A DNA stretch of 64,000 nt, from positions 372,001-436,000 of the forward strand of contig ML978167.1 of NCBI GenBank assembly GCA_010015745.1, given 5' to 3'. Numbering within the stretch: the stretch's first letter is position 1; each line of letters starts with the position of its first letter. Of this stretch, positions 21,641 to 34,300 are shown piece after piece. The notes under the pieces are model-generated. The model searched no databases, was not told the DNA's origin, and was given only the letters and a program-made list of their open reading frames with translations. Made by a program: the position numbers and the translations under genes. The stretch is from Setomelanomma holmii (taxonomy: Eukaryota; Ascomycota; Dothideomycetes; Pleosporales; Phaeosphaeriaceae).

Positions 21641-24538
21641 ATGGCTTCCTCCCCGCCCTCCATACCCGGCACTCCCAGGACGGCGTCGCCCTTGCCCTCC
21701 GAAGAAGAGCCCGTCCGCTCGCTCTCCTCCTCGCCCGACGATGCGCACACCATGGCGACCCAGACTACAACTGGGGCTGTGTGGGCGGCTAGTGTGCCCG
21801 CGACTGCTGTGAGCGCTGCTGCAGCCGACGACACGACGTCTAGGGTGCCGAAAGGGAAAGAGAAGGCTGCGAAAGGACCGCTCAGACTGCTCGATCTACC
21901 GGTAGATATTCTCAAAGAGATCATCCACCAAGTAAGACTAGCTCTGAAATCCCAACGTATACATGCGCTCTGTAAACTACCCGCTGACCACGTCAAACAT
22001 AACAGCTGCCACACACCAACGACCTCACCTCTCTCTCCCTATGTCACTCCGCGCTACACCAGCTTACGATCCCATGCATCTACTCGCGCTTCGATATTGT
22101 CTGGCCAGACGAGAGTACGCACACCGAGCCACGATCAGGCGTCGATGCGCTCACATATGGCCTCGCAACACTGGTCATGGGAGATGACTGTTTTCCCCAC
22201 CAGAACCGACTACGGCAGCACGGGAGTGTCGCCGGACCACTCGTCAAATCCGCCAGTACACCGTACCTTATTCAACCGCGACGATTCGGCAACTACTATG
22301 GGCAGTTTACTAAGAAGTTCTCCCTCGGCAACGGGCCGCAAGCATGGGTGCAAGAATATATGATTACGAAGGAAGGTGGAAAGATGCTGGGAACCTTGGT
22401 CGCACTGGCCATCGCGCGTATGATCAACCTGGAGACTTTCGTTTGGGATATGCCAACTGGAGTGCTTCGCGACGTGTGGCTCGCGCTCTCCAGTTTGGCG
22501 CACCGGAGCGATGGAGAAGAATGCCGCCTGGAGCGGCTGTGGATTCGATGGCACGACAACACGATCGACTCACCGATGCCTCCGCCTGCACCCCCGATGA
22601 TACTTAACAATGTCGGCGTACCCCCGCCCCCCAATACCACACATCCGAGCGGTGTTGGGACGGTCCAGCCTCCGATCGTGGTACCTCAGCCCTATCTTCC
22701 TAGTAGCGCGTCTGCGCTGGATCGCGTAGAGCACCCGACCTTCTCTGTCATTCCTGCTCTCAAGAGCCTGAGCGTCCTTGACATCGACGAATTGCCATAC
22801 CTGGACGAAATGAGCATACTGATCGCGAGATCACACAAGAAATTGCGCGAACTTCGCGTTGGTATCGCACCGCATGCGCAACAACGTGATTGGGTCACTG
22901 TTTGGGAAGGTGATGGTCTTCAACAGGTGGACTACAATGCCAAAACGACAGCTGCGAGCTCGATCGGCGAGAAGAGGCTGGGAGGTGTGTTGGGCATACT
23001 TGCGGGACGAATCCACAACATGCGCCACTCGGAGGACGCCCAAGCGCAGAGTCTGAGGTCGTCTATAAGTGGCCTGACGGAGCGACTAGTAGAATCAACG
23101 CCCATCAAGGCAGCTGTGCCTAATCCACTACCCTCCATAGCGTCCCTCTCGATGCAGGATCGCGACCCCGAAAACGATCTGGATCATTTTGGCAACCCAA
23201 TGGCAGAAGCAGTTGTTCCGGAAGGTGTCAGTCTGTTCAATGAGAGTCCTCCGATTGATGAAGACGCCACACTACCGCCGTTAGCAGACCCAGTAAGGAC
23301 GGCGAATAGGCCACCTACCTCGCCGGCAGCCCACAGTGACCACGTGGTCGCCTGCGATGCCGCTCAAAATGCACCAGAGGAACTTCTCAATGATCGTTTG
23401 AAGCTCGAAGTACTAGAGCTCGAACGTGTGCCATTATCAGTGGCTGTACTGCGCAGAGCCTTTGACTGGTCCATACTGTCAACTCTGACGTTATTACATT
23501 GCAGCAATCATGAACAATTGTGGAAAGTGCTACGCCGGCAGTATACGCCTCGCTCCGTATATCCTGGCTCGCCGTCCACGTCGAAGGCGTACAAAGCTTC
23601 ATACACCCTACGCAATGAGTACCAGTTGAATCTCAAGCGTATACACACCAATACCGTATCGCCTTCCTTGATCTCGTTCCTCAAAGAGACTCTAGCACCT
23701 AATAGTCTCGAGGTCCTCTTCCTGCAGGAAGGTCGTTCATACTCGTCCACAGTCACAGTAGATGCGATATACAGGGGGCCCATGAGGAGGCACAGGTCAA
23801 GCCTGAAAAAGCTGATGATCGATAGTGGTGAGAAGGGACCGGATGGACACACAACCACAAGCTCAAGGTGGCGTCGGTGGATGTTGAATCGTGAGATCCT
23901 TACGTTCATCACCAGTGGCCGTATGAATAGCTTGCGGGAACTGGCAGTCTCAATCGACTACAAAGACTGGGTAAGCACCTTCCAAGTTGACGGACTTCTC
24001 CAACTTACAATGATAGCATCATTTCCTGCAACGTCTCCCGTACATACCACACATCCGTTCCCTTTACATTCCCTTCATTGCCGATCACGCACACGGCAGC
24101 AACATTGATCCGCGCGAATTGGCTTATCAGATACTGGATATCGTACATTTGCGTCCAGAGATCGAACTCTGCTACATGGGCCTGTCGTCTAAGTGCTTCG
24201 AGATCCTGGAGAATCGGCCCTCGAATTACGACTTGCGGCATGATGGCATGCATGCTGATGGCAGCGGCTCTGGTTATGTGGCTCATGATCCGATGTTGTC
24301 AGATGATGAGAGCGAGGCTACCGAAGAAGAAGACGATGACGACCTGGACAACGGCGTGGCTCCGGCTGGTGGAGACGAAACAGAGAGCGAGGCGAGCGAC
24401 GACGTGGAAGTCGAGAGTGACAATGAATCTTTCTTGCAGGAGTCGCACAAGGGTCCGAAACTGCGAGTACGAGAGATTCTCTTTTACGAAGAGCGGGTCG
24501 AAGCCTTCAGGCGCCGCCACGGCGTTTTGAGGCCATGA
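21641..24538 (+). CDS. F-box domain protein
   Basis: Exons 21641-21931, 22006-23970 and 24017-24538, 925 aa. Residues about 80-130, split by the first intron, form an F-box-like motif: LRLLDLPVDILKEIIHQ joined to LPHTNDLTSLSLCHSALHQL. F-box proteins bind Skp1 and choose substrates for SCF ubiquitin ligases. The rest resembles the leucine-containing fold of large fungal F-box proteins (ALKSLSVLDIDELPYLDEM, LKLEVLELERVPLSVAVLRR, LEVLFLQEGRSY) and probably forms irregular LRR-like repeats. The C-terminus is very acidic (Glu/Asp/Ser stretch, about 820-890). No specific ortholog recognised, so the substrate is unknown. Confidence 0.8.
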
Positions 24539-25096
24539 AGACTCTACATGATCTGGACGTATGTGTTATATGCTGCATTTGAAAGCACGGACGAAGGCGA
24601 TGGGAGAATTATGGCGTTTATCGTGTATATCCACGTCCATTGTGTCAGACACGATCTGGATTTCTGTAAGGTGTCTGGAGATGCTGAGGTCATTATTCCA
24701 ATCGTCGATGTAATGTTAGATTAGGCTCGTGAAGTCCTGCGTTGTGCAGAGCACCAATGCAATTGATGCACAAGCATCGACTCGAATCATAAAGCGACTT
24801 GCTGTCATATAGTATCCTATACTATCCACTCGCAGCGCTCGAGAGCGATGGCTCATGAAATATGGTTCACGTGAGCACGCGTTTTGTCCAAGCTTGGAAT
24901 GACCGCGACCAGGACTCGTCCAAACACAAAAACACTACCACCCCACACGACGTCACGGTGAAACTTCACGCCAGAAAGATCGCCAAACCGGTAACAGTGT
25001 GTCCCTCACCACGCAAAAGCGACTGAAATCTTGTCCGCCTGTAACGAGGCATCTACTGTAACACCTCAAGCCGTGGGGCTTCTCCGCACCTCCGCC
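24539..25096. other. Intergenic, APC2 promoter
   Basis: Contains ACGCGT at 24877-24882, about 220 bp before the APC2 ATG, directly after a CACGTG E-box-like hexamer near 24868. No ORF seen. Confidence 0.45.
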
Positions 25097-27838
25097 ATGG
25101 ACCACTCGACCCTGGTCTTCGCGTCCGTCTTCCCCGTCCTCTCGCTCTCTCACACAACGCCCACTCCAGTCGCGACACCAATTCTGGGATACACGGCGCT
25201 CGGCAGCTCTTTCGGGAGTCCGTATACAGGCAAGAATATTGAAGGACAGGGTCAAGAGCACCGCGCCGTCAAGCGTGGCCAAGCATGGAGCTGCGCGACG
25301 AGATTCTTGAGCCTGCCAAAGGACACATCAATTCTACCGAGACTACACAGGACCAGGGACGTCGAAGAGGCGCTAAGCTATCTGCTCATCGGAGAGGGCA
25401 GGAGTGAAGACGGGAAGGAGGATAGCTTGGTGGAATGGTACACAAACGAGTGCCGACTGCACTTCGCAAACCATGTCAGACCCGACCTTGAGCAGATGTG
25501 GAGGGCAGAAGTTCAGCTACAGCATGCGTGGGACCTTCTTGGCGAGACGCTAAGAGTGTTCGAGCAAGTGCAGACCGTCTACCTCGAGCCTTTCCATGAG
25601 CACATTCTCCCATTCGTGCAACAGGGAGCGAGTGCTTCGACGTTACGACCAAGCAAACCTACGCAGATTATTGAAGCTGACTTAGCCGACGCTACGAATT
25701 GGAAGTTCCGGACGGACATACACGCGGTGTTTGCCCATTGCCTGCCCGGCCAGCGCTACTCCAACACCCTCAGCTATGTGCTGTACGACGCAGGATGTAG
25801 GCTGTTCCGTATCTACATTCAACAGGATGGTTTACAACCATCTTCAACGCCAGAGGTCACCGCCGACTGCCGAAAACGCATGACTGCACTCTTGGTAGGC
25901 TTGGAGCGTGTTGGACTTGGAGGCGACAACGCACAGAAAGCCTTTGCGCATGCCACCAACAAGCTGTTGGACTCCTTCATCACCAGCCACTACCTGAAGG
26001 TCGATTGGTATTCGAAACAGTCTATCGTGCCGCACTTGCGAGCATGGATTCAAAAAGGCTTCTGCCCGCTCGTCGAGCTTGTGCTAGAGTGCCTGAGGTG
26101 CGAGCAGAGTAGCATTCTGCCTACTGAAGTTGCATCATGGCAAGAGATGGGCCTCAATAGATTGGGTCGGGCAAGAGTCGACAATCTTTTTGACTTCGTC
26201 ATGAACTGGGACAAGAGCTTGGGCGCTGTTCTTGACATCAAAGAATACTTGAAAGTCGCCGGTGCCAAGCAAAACCTTACATCCAGCTTCTCACAGCAGA
26301 TATCGAGACGGTTACTCCACCCTGGAGCAACGACCACATATGTACTCAACGTGTACATCTTGATTATACGCTCATTTCACGTGCTCGAACCAAAAGGCGT
26401 ACTGCTCGAAAGGGTGGCGCGGCCCATTCGACGGTATCTGAAGGAGCGGGAAGACACAGCTCGGATCATCATCTCGAGTCTCCTCACTGACCTTAGTGAC
26501 GATACGGGTACGAAGTTCTCGTCTAACAGCGAGCTCTCATTTGAGATTGCCAGCGAAATGGCAAAGCCCTTCGCAAACTTTGGCCAAGAAGCTGATGATG
26601 AGCTGAACTATGGTGACATGAACTGGCAGCCGCTGCCGCAAGATGCGTCACCGGAGTACAAGAAGTCGAAGGTCGAGGATGTCATCTGGTTCTTGCTGAC
26701 GCTTTGGGAGCGTGAGGACTTCATCAACGAATTGAAGAACATCTACGGAGATCATCTTCTGCGATGTCAAGACCCTGAGTATGAGAAGGAGATACGGCTG
26801 CTTGAACTTATCAAAGTACGTCTGGGCGACGACAAGCTGCAAGCATGTGAGGTCATGCTTCGCGACGTCTTGGATTCAAAGCGCATCAACGCATCCATCC
26901 GAGCAACGACTACTTCGACACTGCCCGCCTTCCAAACGCCAGACTCTCGTACCAGGGGACCACAAACGCCAGAAGCTTTTCAACTTCGTACGCCTCGGCC
27001 ACGCCGTCCTGGAGCGTCTGCCTCCAAGACCGCAACGTCCACAGCGAGTCCAACGCCTCCACCAGATACCACGCTCAATGCGCAAATCCTGTCCTCCTTC
27101 TTTTGGCCGTCTCTACGCGATGACACTTTCCGCGTGCCTCTACAAATCGACCAGCTACAGAAAGAGTACGAGTCCCGCTTCGAGCGCATCAAGGGTATGC
27201 GGAAACTATGCTGGATGAACGCTCTTGGCGAAGGCTCAATCACCCTCGAGTTTGATGATCGGACAGAAGACTTCGACCATCTCACACCGTGGCAGGTCAG
27301 CGTCGTATACGCTTTCCAGCCTCAGCCAGGCGAGGAGCACATCGCCAAGAAAAAAGGCAAGGGCGGAGAAGGCATATCCCGCAATGTGGACCAACTCGAA
27401 GAAATGCTCGAAATGGACGAGAGTCTTGTGCGTCAAGCCCTCGCCTTCTGGGTCGGCAAATCCGTGCTGCGTGAAATTTCACCATCCACCTATACCGTCA
27501 TTGAATCATTGCCTCGCAAATCTTCGCAGCTTCAGGCCGACGAGGACGCTGCAGCGGCTGCCGAAGAGCTCGCGGCCGTTCAAGCGGCGCAGACTACGAC
27601 GGTCAAGAGTCAGATGGATGTGCTAAACGAGAAGAAGGATGTGTATGCGGCGTTCATTATGGGTATGCTTACGAATCAGGGCAATATGCCGGCGAGTCGG
27701 ATAGCGATGATGATGAGGATGATGGTTCAAGGCGGGTTCCCGTTTGGCGTTGAAGAGGTCAAAGGGTTGCTGACGGATATGGAGGGGAGTGGGAAGGTGA
27801 TTGGACTGGGTGGAGATGTTTGGGGTGTGAAGAAGTGA
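25097..27838 (+). CDS. APC2: Anaphase-promoting complex subunit 2 (cullin-like)
   Basis: Single exon, 913 aa from ATG 25097. The N-terminus has the fungal APC2 pattern (TTPTPVATPILGYT, QAWSCATRFLSLP). A cullin-repeat helical region follows, then the cullin homology region (NAQILSSFFWPSL, LCWMNALGEGSITLEFDDR, LTPWQVSVVYAF). The C-terminal winged-helix domain lies at about 845-913 (FIMGMLTNQGNMPASRIAMMMRMM, GLLTDMEGSGKVIGLGGDVWGV). With the RING subunit APC11, APC2 forms the catalytic core of APC/C, which ubiquitylates securin and B-type cyclins. No introns are needed to keep the frame, unlike most neighbours. Confidence 0.95.
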   Translation: MDHSTLVFASVFPVLSLSHTTPTPVATPILGYTALGSSFGSPYTGKNIEGQGQEHRAVKRGQAWSCATRFLSLPKDTSILPRLHRTRDVEEALSYLLIGEGRSEDGKEDSLVEWYTNECRLHFANHVRPDLEQMWRAEVQLQHAWDLLGETLRVFEQVQTVYLEPFHEHILPFVQQGASASTLRPSKPTQIIEADLADATNWKFRTDIHAVFAHCLPGQRYSNTLSYVLYDAGCRLFRIYIQQDGLQPSSTPEVTADCRKRMTALLVGLERVGLGGDNAQKAFAHATNKLLDSFITSHYLKVDWYSKQSIVPHLRAWIQKGFCPLVELVLECLRCEQSSILPTEVASWQEMGLNRLGRARVDNLFDFVMNWDKSLGAVLDIKEYLKVAGAKQNLTSSFSQQISRRLLHPGATTTYVLNVYILIIRSFHVLEPKGVLLERVARPIRRYLKEREDTARIIISSLLTDLSDDTGTKFSSNSELSFEIASEMAKPFANFGQEADDELNYGDMNWQPLPQDASPEYKKSKVEDVIWFLLTLWEREDFINELKNIYGDHLLRCQDPEYEKEIRLLELIKVRLGDDKLQACEVMLRDVLDSKRINASIRATTTSTLPAFQTPDSRTRGPQTPEAFQLRTPRPRRPGASASKTATSTASPTPPPDTTLNAQILSSFFWPSLRDDTFRVPLQIDQLQKEYESRFERIKGMRKLCWMNALGEGSITLEFDDRTEDFDHLTPWQVSVVYAFQPQPGEEHIAKKKGKGGEGISRNVDQLEEMLEMDESLVRQALAFWVGKSVLREISPSTYTVIESLPRKSSQLQADEDAAAAAEELAAVQAAQTTTVKSQMDVLNEKKDVYAAFIMGMLTNQGNMPASRIAMMMRMMVQGGFPFGVEEVKGLLTDMEGSGKVIGLGGDVWGVKK

Positions 27839-28224
27839 ACTTGCCATGCATACTACCTTGCATAATAACAATAACACAGCTATTGACATATTCGAGTGAC
27901 TTGCCTCGGAGTATTACTCATTCCAGTATTATCAAACTTTTATGAGGTATGGCAGGCGCGAAGATGAATGATGGTGGCTGTCCGCTATGGCTGAAGTCCG
28001 CCTGCCACATCTGCAGAACCCCACTTCCAGACACCGCCCCCAAAACATCTAAGCCTCAGCCTCGCCCCCTCGACCAACATCATGACTTGCTCTCTCTCAC
28101 CGACTGATCCTGAACCGTATTTGTCCTTTACTGGCAATCTGTCTTGTGACGTGATCAAACAACGAAGTCGCGACGAATATTATTCATTTCAGTGCGATGC
28201 CTGGTCTCAGCCTTGCTGCCCACC
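27839..28224. other. Intergenic between APC2 and the HET relic
   Basis: 386 bp; no gene seen. Confidence 0.5.
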
Positions 28225-30360
28225 ATGGAGAGCGACATCATTACATCAAATAATTCCAAGGCCAGTGACAACAGCATAGCAGGTAATGTTCAGCATAAAC
28301 CTCTTGTCGACCCGAAGACACACATGCGCCTTCTCAAAGTCATACAAGGCAACCTCAATCAACGCATTAGCTGCACACTCTCAGCATGGCCACTTTCTTC
28401 AGTTCCAGCCTATACTGCGATTTCGTATACCTGGGGAAGTCCTTCCGATACTGCGACCATCCTCATTGATGGAAAGCCAAAAGTCGTTCGGCGGAACTGC
28501 GAGTACGTACTGCGCCAAGCCTACGCTGCAGATACAGATGCCTACTACTGGGTAGATGACATTTGCATCGACCAGTCGCTTACGGAAGAGAAGAACCATC
28601 AGGTGTCGATGATGGGCGATTTGCATAAGAGAGGAGCGCGGGTCTTAGCTTGTGTTGGCGAACATGCGGACGACAGCGAATTCTTGGTGAGTGTCCTTGA
28701 AAGGCACTCTTCGTACTTCACGCAACTATCTGGAGGTACCTCTACACATGATGTTGAAGCGTCGGTGGAGTGGACAGGAAAAATTCCCGTGGAGTGGATA
28801 AGAAGTATTCCCAGTCTCAGTATGCCGCCACGACTTCACAACTGTCATCTCCGGCCGAGCTTGTTCAACAGTCGCGCTAGGATCATTCGAGCTGCAGCCT
28901 GGTTTCTCCAACGTCCGCATTTCTCCAGGATGTGGGTACTGCAGGAGCTATACTTGGAGAATGGTAAAATCACTCTGTGTTGTGGTATGCACCACAAGCC
29001 ATTCAAGCATCTCCTGGCGCTGATGCTCTTGCTCAAGCGATGGAAATACTTCTCTCGCGGATTTGGCCGTGCAATCAGAATTATCTCGAGGCTGGATCCA
29101 CGAGCAAGGCTCTTCAGCAAAACCGTCGATATTGTCTGCCAAACTCCTGAAGCACAAAAAGGATTGCTCTGGGTAGGAACACTTCCTAACATGTAGCCAA
29201 CGAGCCTTGCGGCGTTGGTCCTAGTCGTATCCAATTTTCAGTGCGAGGACCCAAGAGATAGGATTTACGGTACATGAGCCTTGGTTGACTGACATGGCCA
29301 GGATATGCCTCTCCCGGACTACAGCAAGGATATCTACAAACTTGCCTTAGGGGTGTCGGGTATCTTGCATACGCAGCTTCGGTGGTCTTCTGCCCCATGG
29401 AGAATGGACTGAACGATCCATGCTGATGTTGGCTAGCCATGTCAGAAGCCTGTTAGGTCTATCGACCGAACACGGTCTGATGCGTGAGGCTGTTCGCCAG
29501 CGACAGCTTCCTGGCTCGGCCAATGCCCATCACTCTTAATTAGCCGGCCCGCACAAAAATATTCGACAGAGCGAAATTCTTTGGTGGGGTTCAAAGATAG
29601 GAGACTGCTTCAAGTCTAGACTGGACGCCACCCATACAGAAATTCGAGATTCTCGCAATAGTCTCGTAGCATATGCTCCCCAAGAAACGCAATTCGTAGA
29701 CTGGTTACTGAGTTGCCATAATAGTCACATGTTTATGAGCCATTCTGGTTGGTACTGGATGAAACGAGAGTTTGCCGAACACTACTATCTGGACCACTAC
29801 CTGATCGTTCGTGTCCTTGCCAATGGACAATGTACTATCCTTGGCCCAGCTTTCCGGACGCCTGAATTCCGGGAACGGGTTATGCTGTCGAATCCAAGAT
29901 GTTTCGTCATGTGGTGGGATGCAGAGGATCTTTTAGTACTTGAGTGGCGGTATCATCGATATAAACCCTATAAGGTGATAACAAAGCAGTTGGAACCATG
30001 CTTTGACATGTAAGTATCGATTACGCCTGATTCTACACTTGTAAAGGAACTATTTGACCCTGACTTCATTCGGCAGGAACTCAAGAAAGACCTGACTAAA
30101 GTATTCCTGGAGGCTGATTGGAATGGGTGAAGGACGCTGGAGACACACCACGTTCGGTTACTTATCGCACGACACTACTGAAGTTCCGCAAGCAAGTCAC
30201 CTCAGCTACTAACAAGTCGCCAAGGCAATATTGCAATTACCACAAGCGCTTTGAATCCGCGACTTTGCCCTCATACGGAGAACTTGCACTGCACCTCGCA
30301 AGAGTCGTCGCGGTACACCCTTGGAGACTGAAAGATGTGGTATTCATTGGGAACAAGTAA
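28225..30360 (+). pseudogene. Second HET-domain pseudogene
   Basis: From ATG 28225 the frame encodes a good HET domain: LLKVIQGN, YTAISYTWGSPSDTATILIDGK, YYWVDDICIDQSLTEEKNHQ and MWVLQELYL. The same frame then meets TAG at 29194, TGA at 29275, TGA at 29290 and TGA at 29410 while still reading conserved HET sequence (QCEDPRDRIYGT, ALVD, HGQDMPLPDYSKDIYKLALGV). The TGA after ALVD sits at the usual Trp. A frame change follows before ILWWGSKIGDCF and the C-terminal frame at 29729-30013, and another before VKDAGDTP at about 30118. The product cannot be made as a full HET protein. A 24-nt GT...TAG segment around the first stop is too short to be a normal intron. Confidence 0.85.
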
Positions 30361-31377
30361 ATGCTGGACCGTAGAGCTTGTGGCGACTACGCTGAATCCA
30401 GCAGAAAGAGGCATCTCGGAGGTCTCTTCACACCAATTCAAGATCTGAGGCGCAAAACACAACTCGAAGCCTGGTCATGTAGTCATATCCAAGGGACCAA
30501 GAAAGATGCATAGAGCTCAAGCAATGGCCCATGTCTACGGCGCACTTCAGGTTGGATTTGATACGAGATCACCACCAAGACCATGACGACGCCAAAAGAT
30601 CATCTCACGATCAGTAATCGGCCCTTTTACCACCGTTCCACAACCACCACACATCTCCACAGCATCCAGACCTGCACCCGTAACACAGAGACACAAACCT
30701 CCCACACTCTCACGTGTTACACCGGGCACCGTCGCACAACACATCTGCGCCGAAACACGTACCACGCCGCACAGTCACAGAGTCGTGTCCGTCGCACCAA
30801 GCCGTGTGAAATGAATAGGGACCTTGGCTTGGTGAGAGTGGCGTTTCTTGCACAACCATGTGGGAAGTGACTTGGAAAGTCTGATGGTAATAATGGCGCT
30901 GGATGCACACCGATCATGAGCGTGGTACGGCAACGGAGATGCGCTTGCTGATGCATGCACTTTTGCCGAGGGCGGCGTTGTTGCACAGAGATCTGAAATG
31001 AGGAAGTGATCTGATGGGGTCATTGAGGATCGAGTGGAAAGTGGGAAGCTGGCGGTAGGGTCAATGAGGAGGTGGTGGTGGGAAGAAGCAAGATGTGGCG
31101 TTGCGTGGACGTACGATTAGCGAGCCGATACGAGTATCGTATCCGTTCACTCGGATATGTGTCTCGATTTGGAGGTTCGCTGCGACTATGCGTGGTAGAT
31201 GTGCATGTATGCACAGTGGTCACATCTTGTGAAAAGGAAGAGGCGGGAAAGGAATACTTTTCACGGTCGCAATGTATTCGCGATCCGAACGGAAAGTCTT
31301 ACTGCACCAAGGTGCAGATGACAGGGACACCAAGGTAATGGACACAAGATGTGGGTTCTTCTGTGACTATGATCCTC
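30361..31377. other. Intergenic, no gene seen
   Basis: About 1 kb. Small frames on both strands (for example plus 31072-31338) lack features. The part near 30600-30800 is rich in CA/AC stretches. Probably the 3' flank of the Sfc4 gene and decayed HET flank. Confidence 0.5.
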
Positions 31378-34300
31378 TTACTCTATCACTAACACACTTT
31401 CCGTGACTGCCTTGGCGGCCTGTGCGTTGCCGGCCACGGCATAGATGCTCTGGATAGCAAACGCAGCCTCGAACTTGAAATCCTCATGACCCCAATTATC
31501 ATCCGTGCACTGGTCCTCCGTCTCTTTCCTGACCCGTTCGCTCAGAGCAATACACTTCTCGTATGCCGGGATTGCCATACTAACAAGTCCCAAGCCATGC
31601 CAGATCCGCGCAACATTGAACCCAGCTTCTTGGACATGAATCGCGACATCTTCCTTGACGCGCAATTCATAGTACCGATTGATGAACGCCAGACCCTGCT
31701 GGATTTGAAATTGCCGATTCTCAGACAATCGCTTCATCGCATGCTGAATGTACGCGACTCCGATACTCAAGTTTAAAATAGGATCGTCAGGCGTGATGGC
31801 AAAAGCACGGAAGTAGTAATTCAGCGCCGCCATGTACGAGCCTCCACACGTAAGCACGTGCGCATACAGAGCGAAGAGCGCGGGATCATGGTCCTTGACG
31901 AATTTGACGTCCTCGACGTTGACCGAGTTCTGAAACCCGCCGGCGGAATCTTTGCGGTCGCGGAAGTTGTACCAGACACGTTGGTCCTCGGTGAGAAGTG
32001 CGTAGTCCATGGTTTTGATGTAGCGTAGGAGCACTTTGTGTGAAGGACCGCTAGAGTACTCGTCGGGCAAGGTGCAGAGGCGATTCACGCAGCTGTATAG
32101 GCGGAAAAAATCGCTGCTAAAGGGGTATTCTTTGAGAAGCCAACGAACTGCAGATGATGCTTGGGTGGAGTCGTCAGCTGCGAGGGCACAGACCAGCCGG
32201 CAAAGCTGGAGTTGGTGGTAGTAGTTCCTGTTGCGATTGACAATATTGGATCGTATGGCAATGTCGAGGGTGCTGAAGCATCGTTCATCGTCTCCCTCGC
32301 GTGCTTGAATAATGGCATAGCGACCGAATGCATCAACCCACTTGTCGAAGTGGACGCCCCAGAAGTCTTGCGGTGGCTGATCTGGTCTTTCCTTGAGTTC
32401 CGGATCCGTCTCGCCGTCTTCGACATTGTTTGCTGCAACAGCCAGGACCATCAATGCTGACTCTTTCCACAGCTCTTGGTCGCCTGTGCGTCTAAAGTAT
32501 GACACAAAGTCTTCTTTTCGGTTGGAGTAGAAGAGGTCAAACATTGAGAATTCTTCAATGAGCTCCCGTGTAAGGGAAAGAACTCCGTTGATCGCAGTCT
32601 CGTCGCCTTCTTCGGCAGCATCGTAAATTTCTTCCAAGTTTTCGAAGCTTGCTTTGATCTCACGATGTTGCGCTCGGGCATTCAACAGTTCGTCAGCTGA
32701 ATCCCTGGCGAGAGCCTCGAGCTTTCTTCGGAAGAATCTGTGGTCGATGGCATTGAGTGGCACGCTCGTACCCTCAATGGTAGTCGGCTTTGGAGTTGCA
32801 GGTCGGTTGTTCTCTGAGTCAGCTCGGAAGGGAAGGAAAGTTTGTGCCTTCGCTGGCTTCCTCGTACGCTTCGTCCGGAACAGACCTTCGTTGGGACGCT
32901 CCGCAAGTGGGCCGAGAGTCGGAAGATCTTTGTCTGAGCCATCATTCGCGTCGTCAACTTCACCTTCGCCACGACCAGTAGCCTTTTTAATGAGTTTACG
33001 GTTCTTCGCGACCGCACTCTTACGCGCACTGTGCTTGCCGGTTGCTTGCTTCCTCTGCGCAGTGTACTCATCCCTGAGCTCGTCGTAGGCCTTGAATCCT
33101 AGCTTCCGCAGTCTATGCGCATATTTGTTCTTGTAGAGAATCTGGGCTCGCTGTACTGCATCCGCGAGCAATCCCTGGTTCTCGAAGAATACAGCTAACC
33201 TGACGAGATCATCCACGGTCTCTGCATTCCACTCTTTCAGCATGGGAATCATCTCCTCTGCTCTGTCTGGCTTCCCCAAATTTTTAAAGCAAGTAAAGAT
33301 GCCGAGGTAACTCATCAGCCCAAGCTCTTGCGAATTGTTGTTGTACAAAGGCTCGTAGAAACGCATGGCGTCCCGATCGTAACCAGCAGCATGTAAACAA
33401 TCGCCGATAACGCGGAACAGATCTTCATAGTCCCAGACAAGGGCGTCGGGGCCGTGATCATCGGGCTCGAGCATTTCAAGGTGGTGCTGGAATTGGTCAG
33501 TGTCTGAACAGTTTTCTAGCCCAAGGACGTACCATAGCTTCTCGAAAGTCTTCGTTGCTCCTGCGCAACCGGAAGATACCCAATTTGACTCGAATCTCTT
33601 GGGGTAGTGACTGACCATGCTTGGCGTTCTGTGATTTGCGCTTGAACTGAGGAACAGCCACACGTCTAGGCTCGTCTTCAAGGTCAAACTCGCGGTCATC
33701 GTCTCGGTCGTCCCAGTATGTCTCCTTGCTCCTGCCCTGCTTCCACCGCGCCAAAACCTTGAGGCGCTCTAAAGCATAGTCATATTGCCCGCCCTTGTCT
33801 AGGAGGTCCAGATAGATGTTGATCATTTCCCAATCGAAAGGGCTTTCGCTGGGCTTCTGCTTGATGAAGATCTCAATGGCTTCTTCGAAGCTTTTTGTCA
33901 ACTTTACGAGGTGGGTTCTTGTTTGCTTTTTGTTTGACGTGCCCATCATGGCCATGATCTTCAGGACCTCAGTGTCTGGGATCCGGTTCTTTTCTTTGCG
34001 TATTTTCAGCATTTTGCGTCCCAGCTTGACACATTTCGAGACATGTCCGAGGCTTGCTTCGATCTCGAGAATGTGGCTACGAGCTTCGTAATTGTCATTT
34101 TCGAGGAGGACAATCTGTTGCAAGCATCTCAAGTTGAGCGCTGTCTTGGCATCCTCATAATACTCTGGGTACTTCTCTTCGTCCAGTTTGTTGACGCGTT
34201 CAATGATGAGATGCCAGAGGCCAGCGTCGCGTTTGGTGGGCGCTCCAACGATGAGTGAATCAATAGACTTGACTTCGTCTCCCATTGCCGCGTAAATTTC

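Noticed and set aside
25031..25096. Upstream extension of the APC2 frame
   Set aside because: No ATG lies in it; the first ATG is 25097 and the N-terminus from there fits fungal APC2.
29173..29196. Candidate 24-nt intron (gtaggaac...ctaacatgtag) that would remove a stop in the second HET gene
   Set aside because: Far shorter than the other introns here, and three further stops follow in the same frame.
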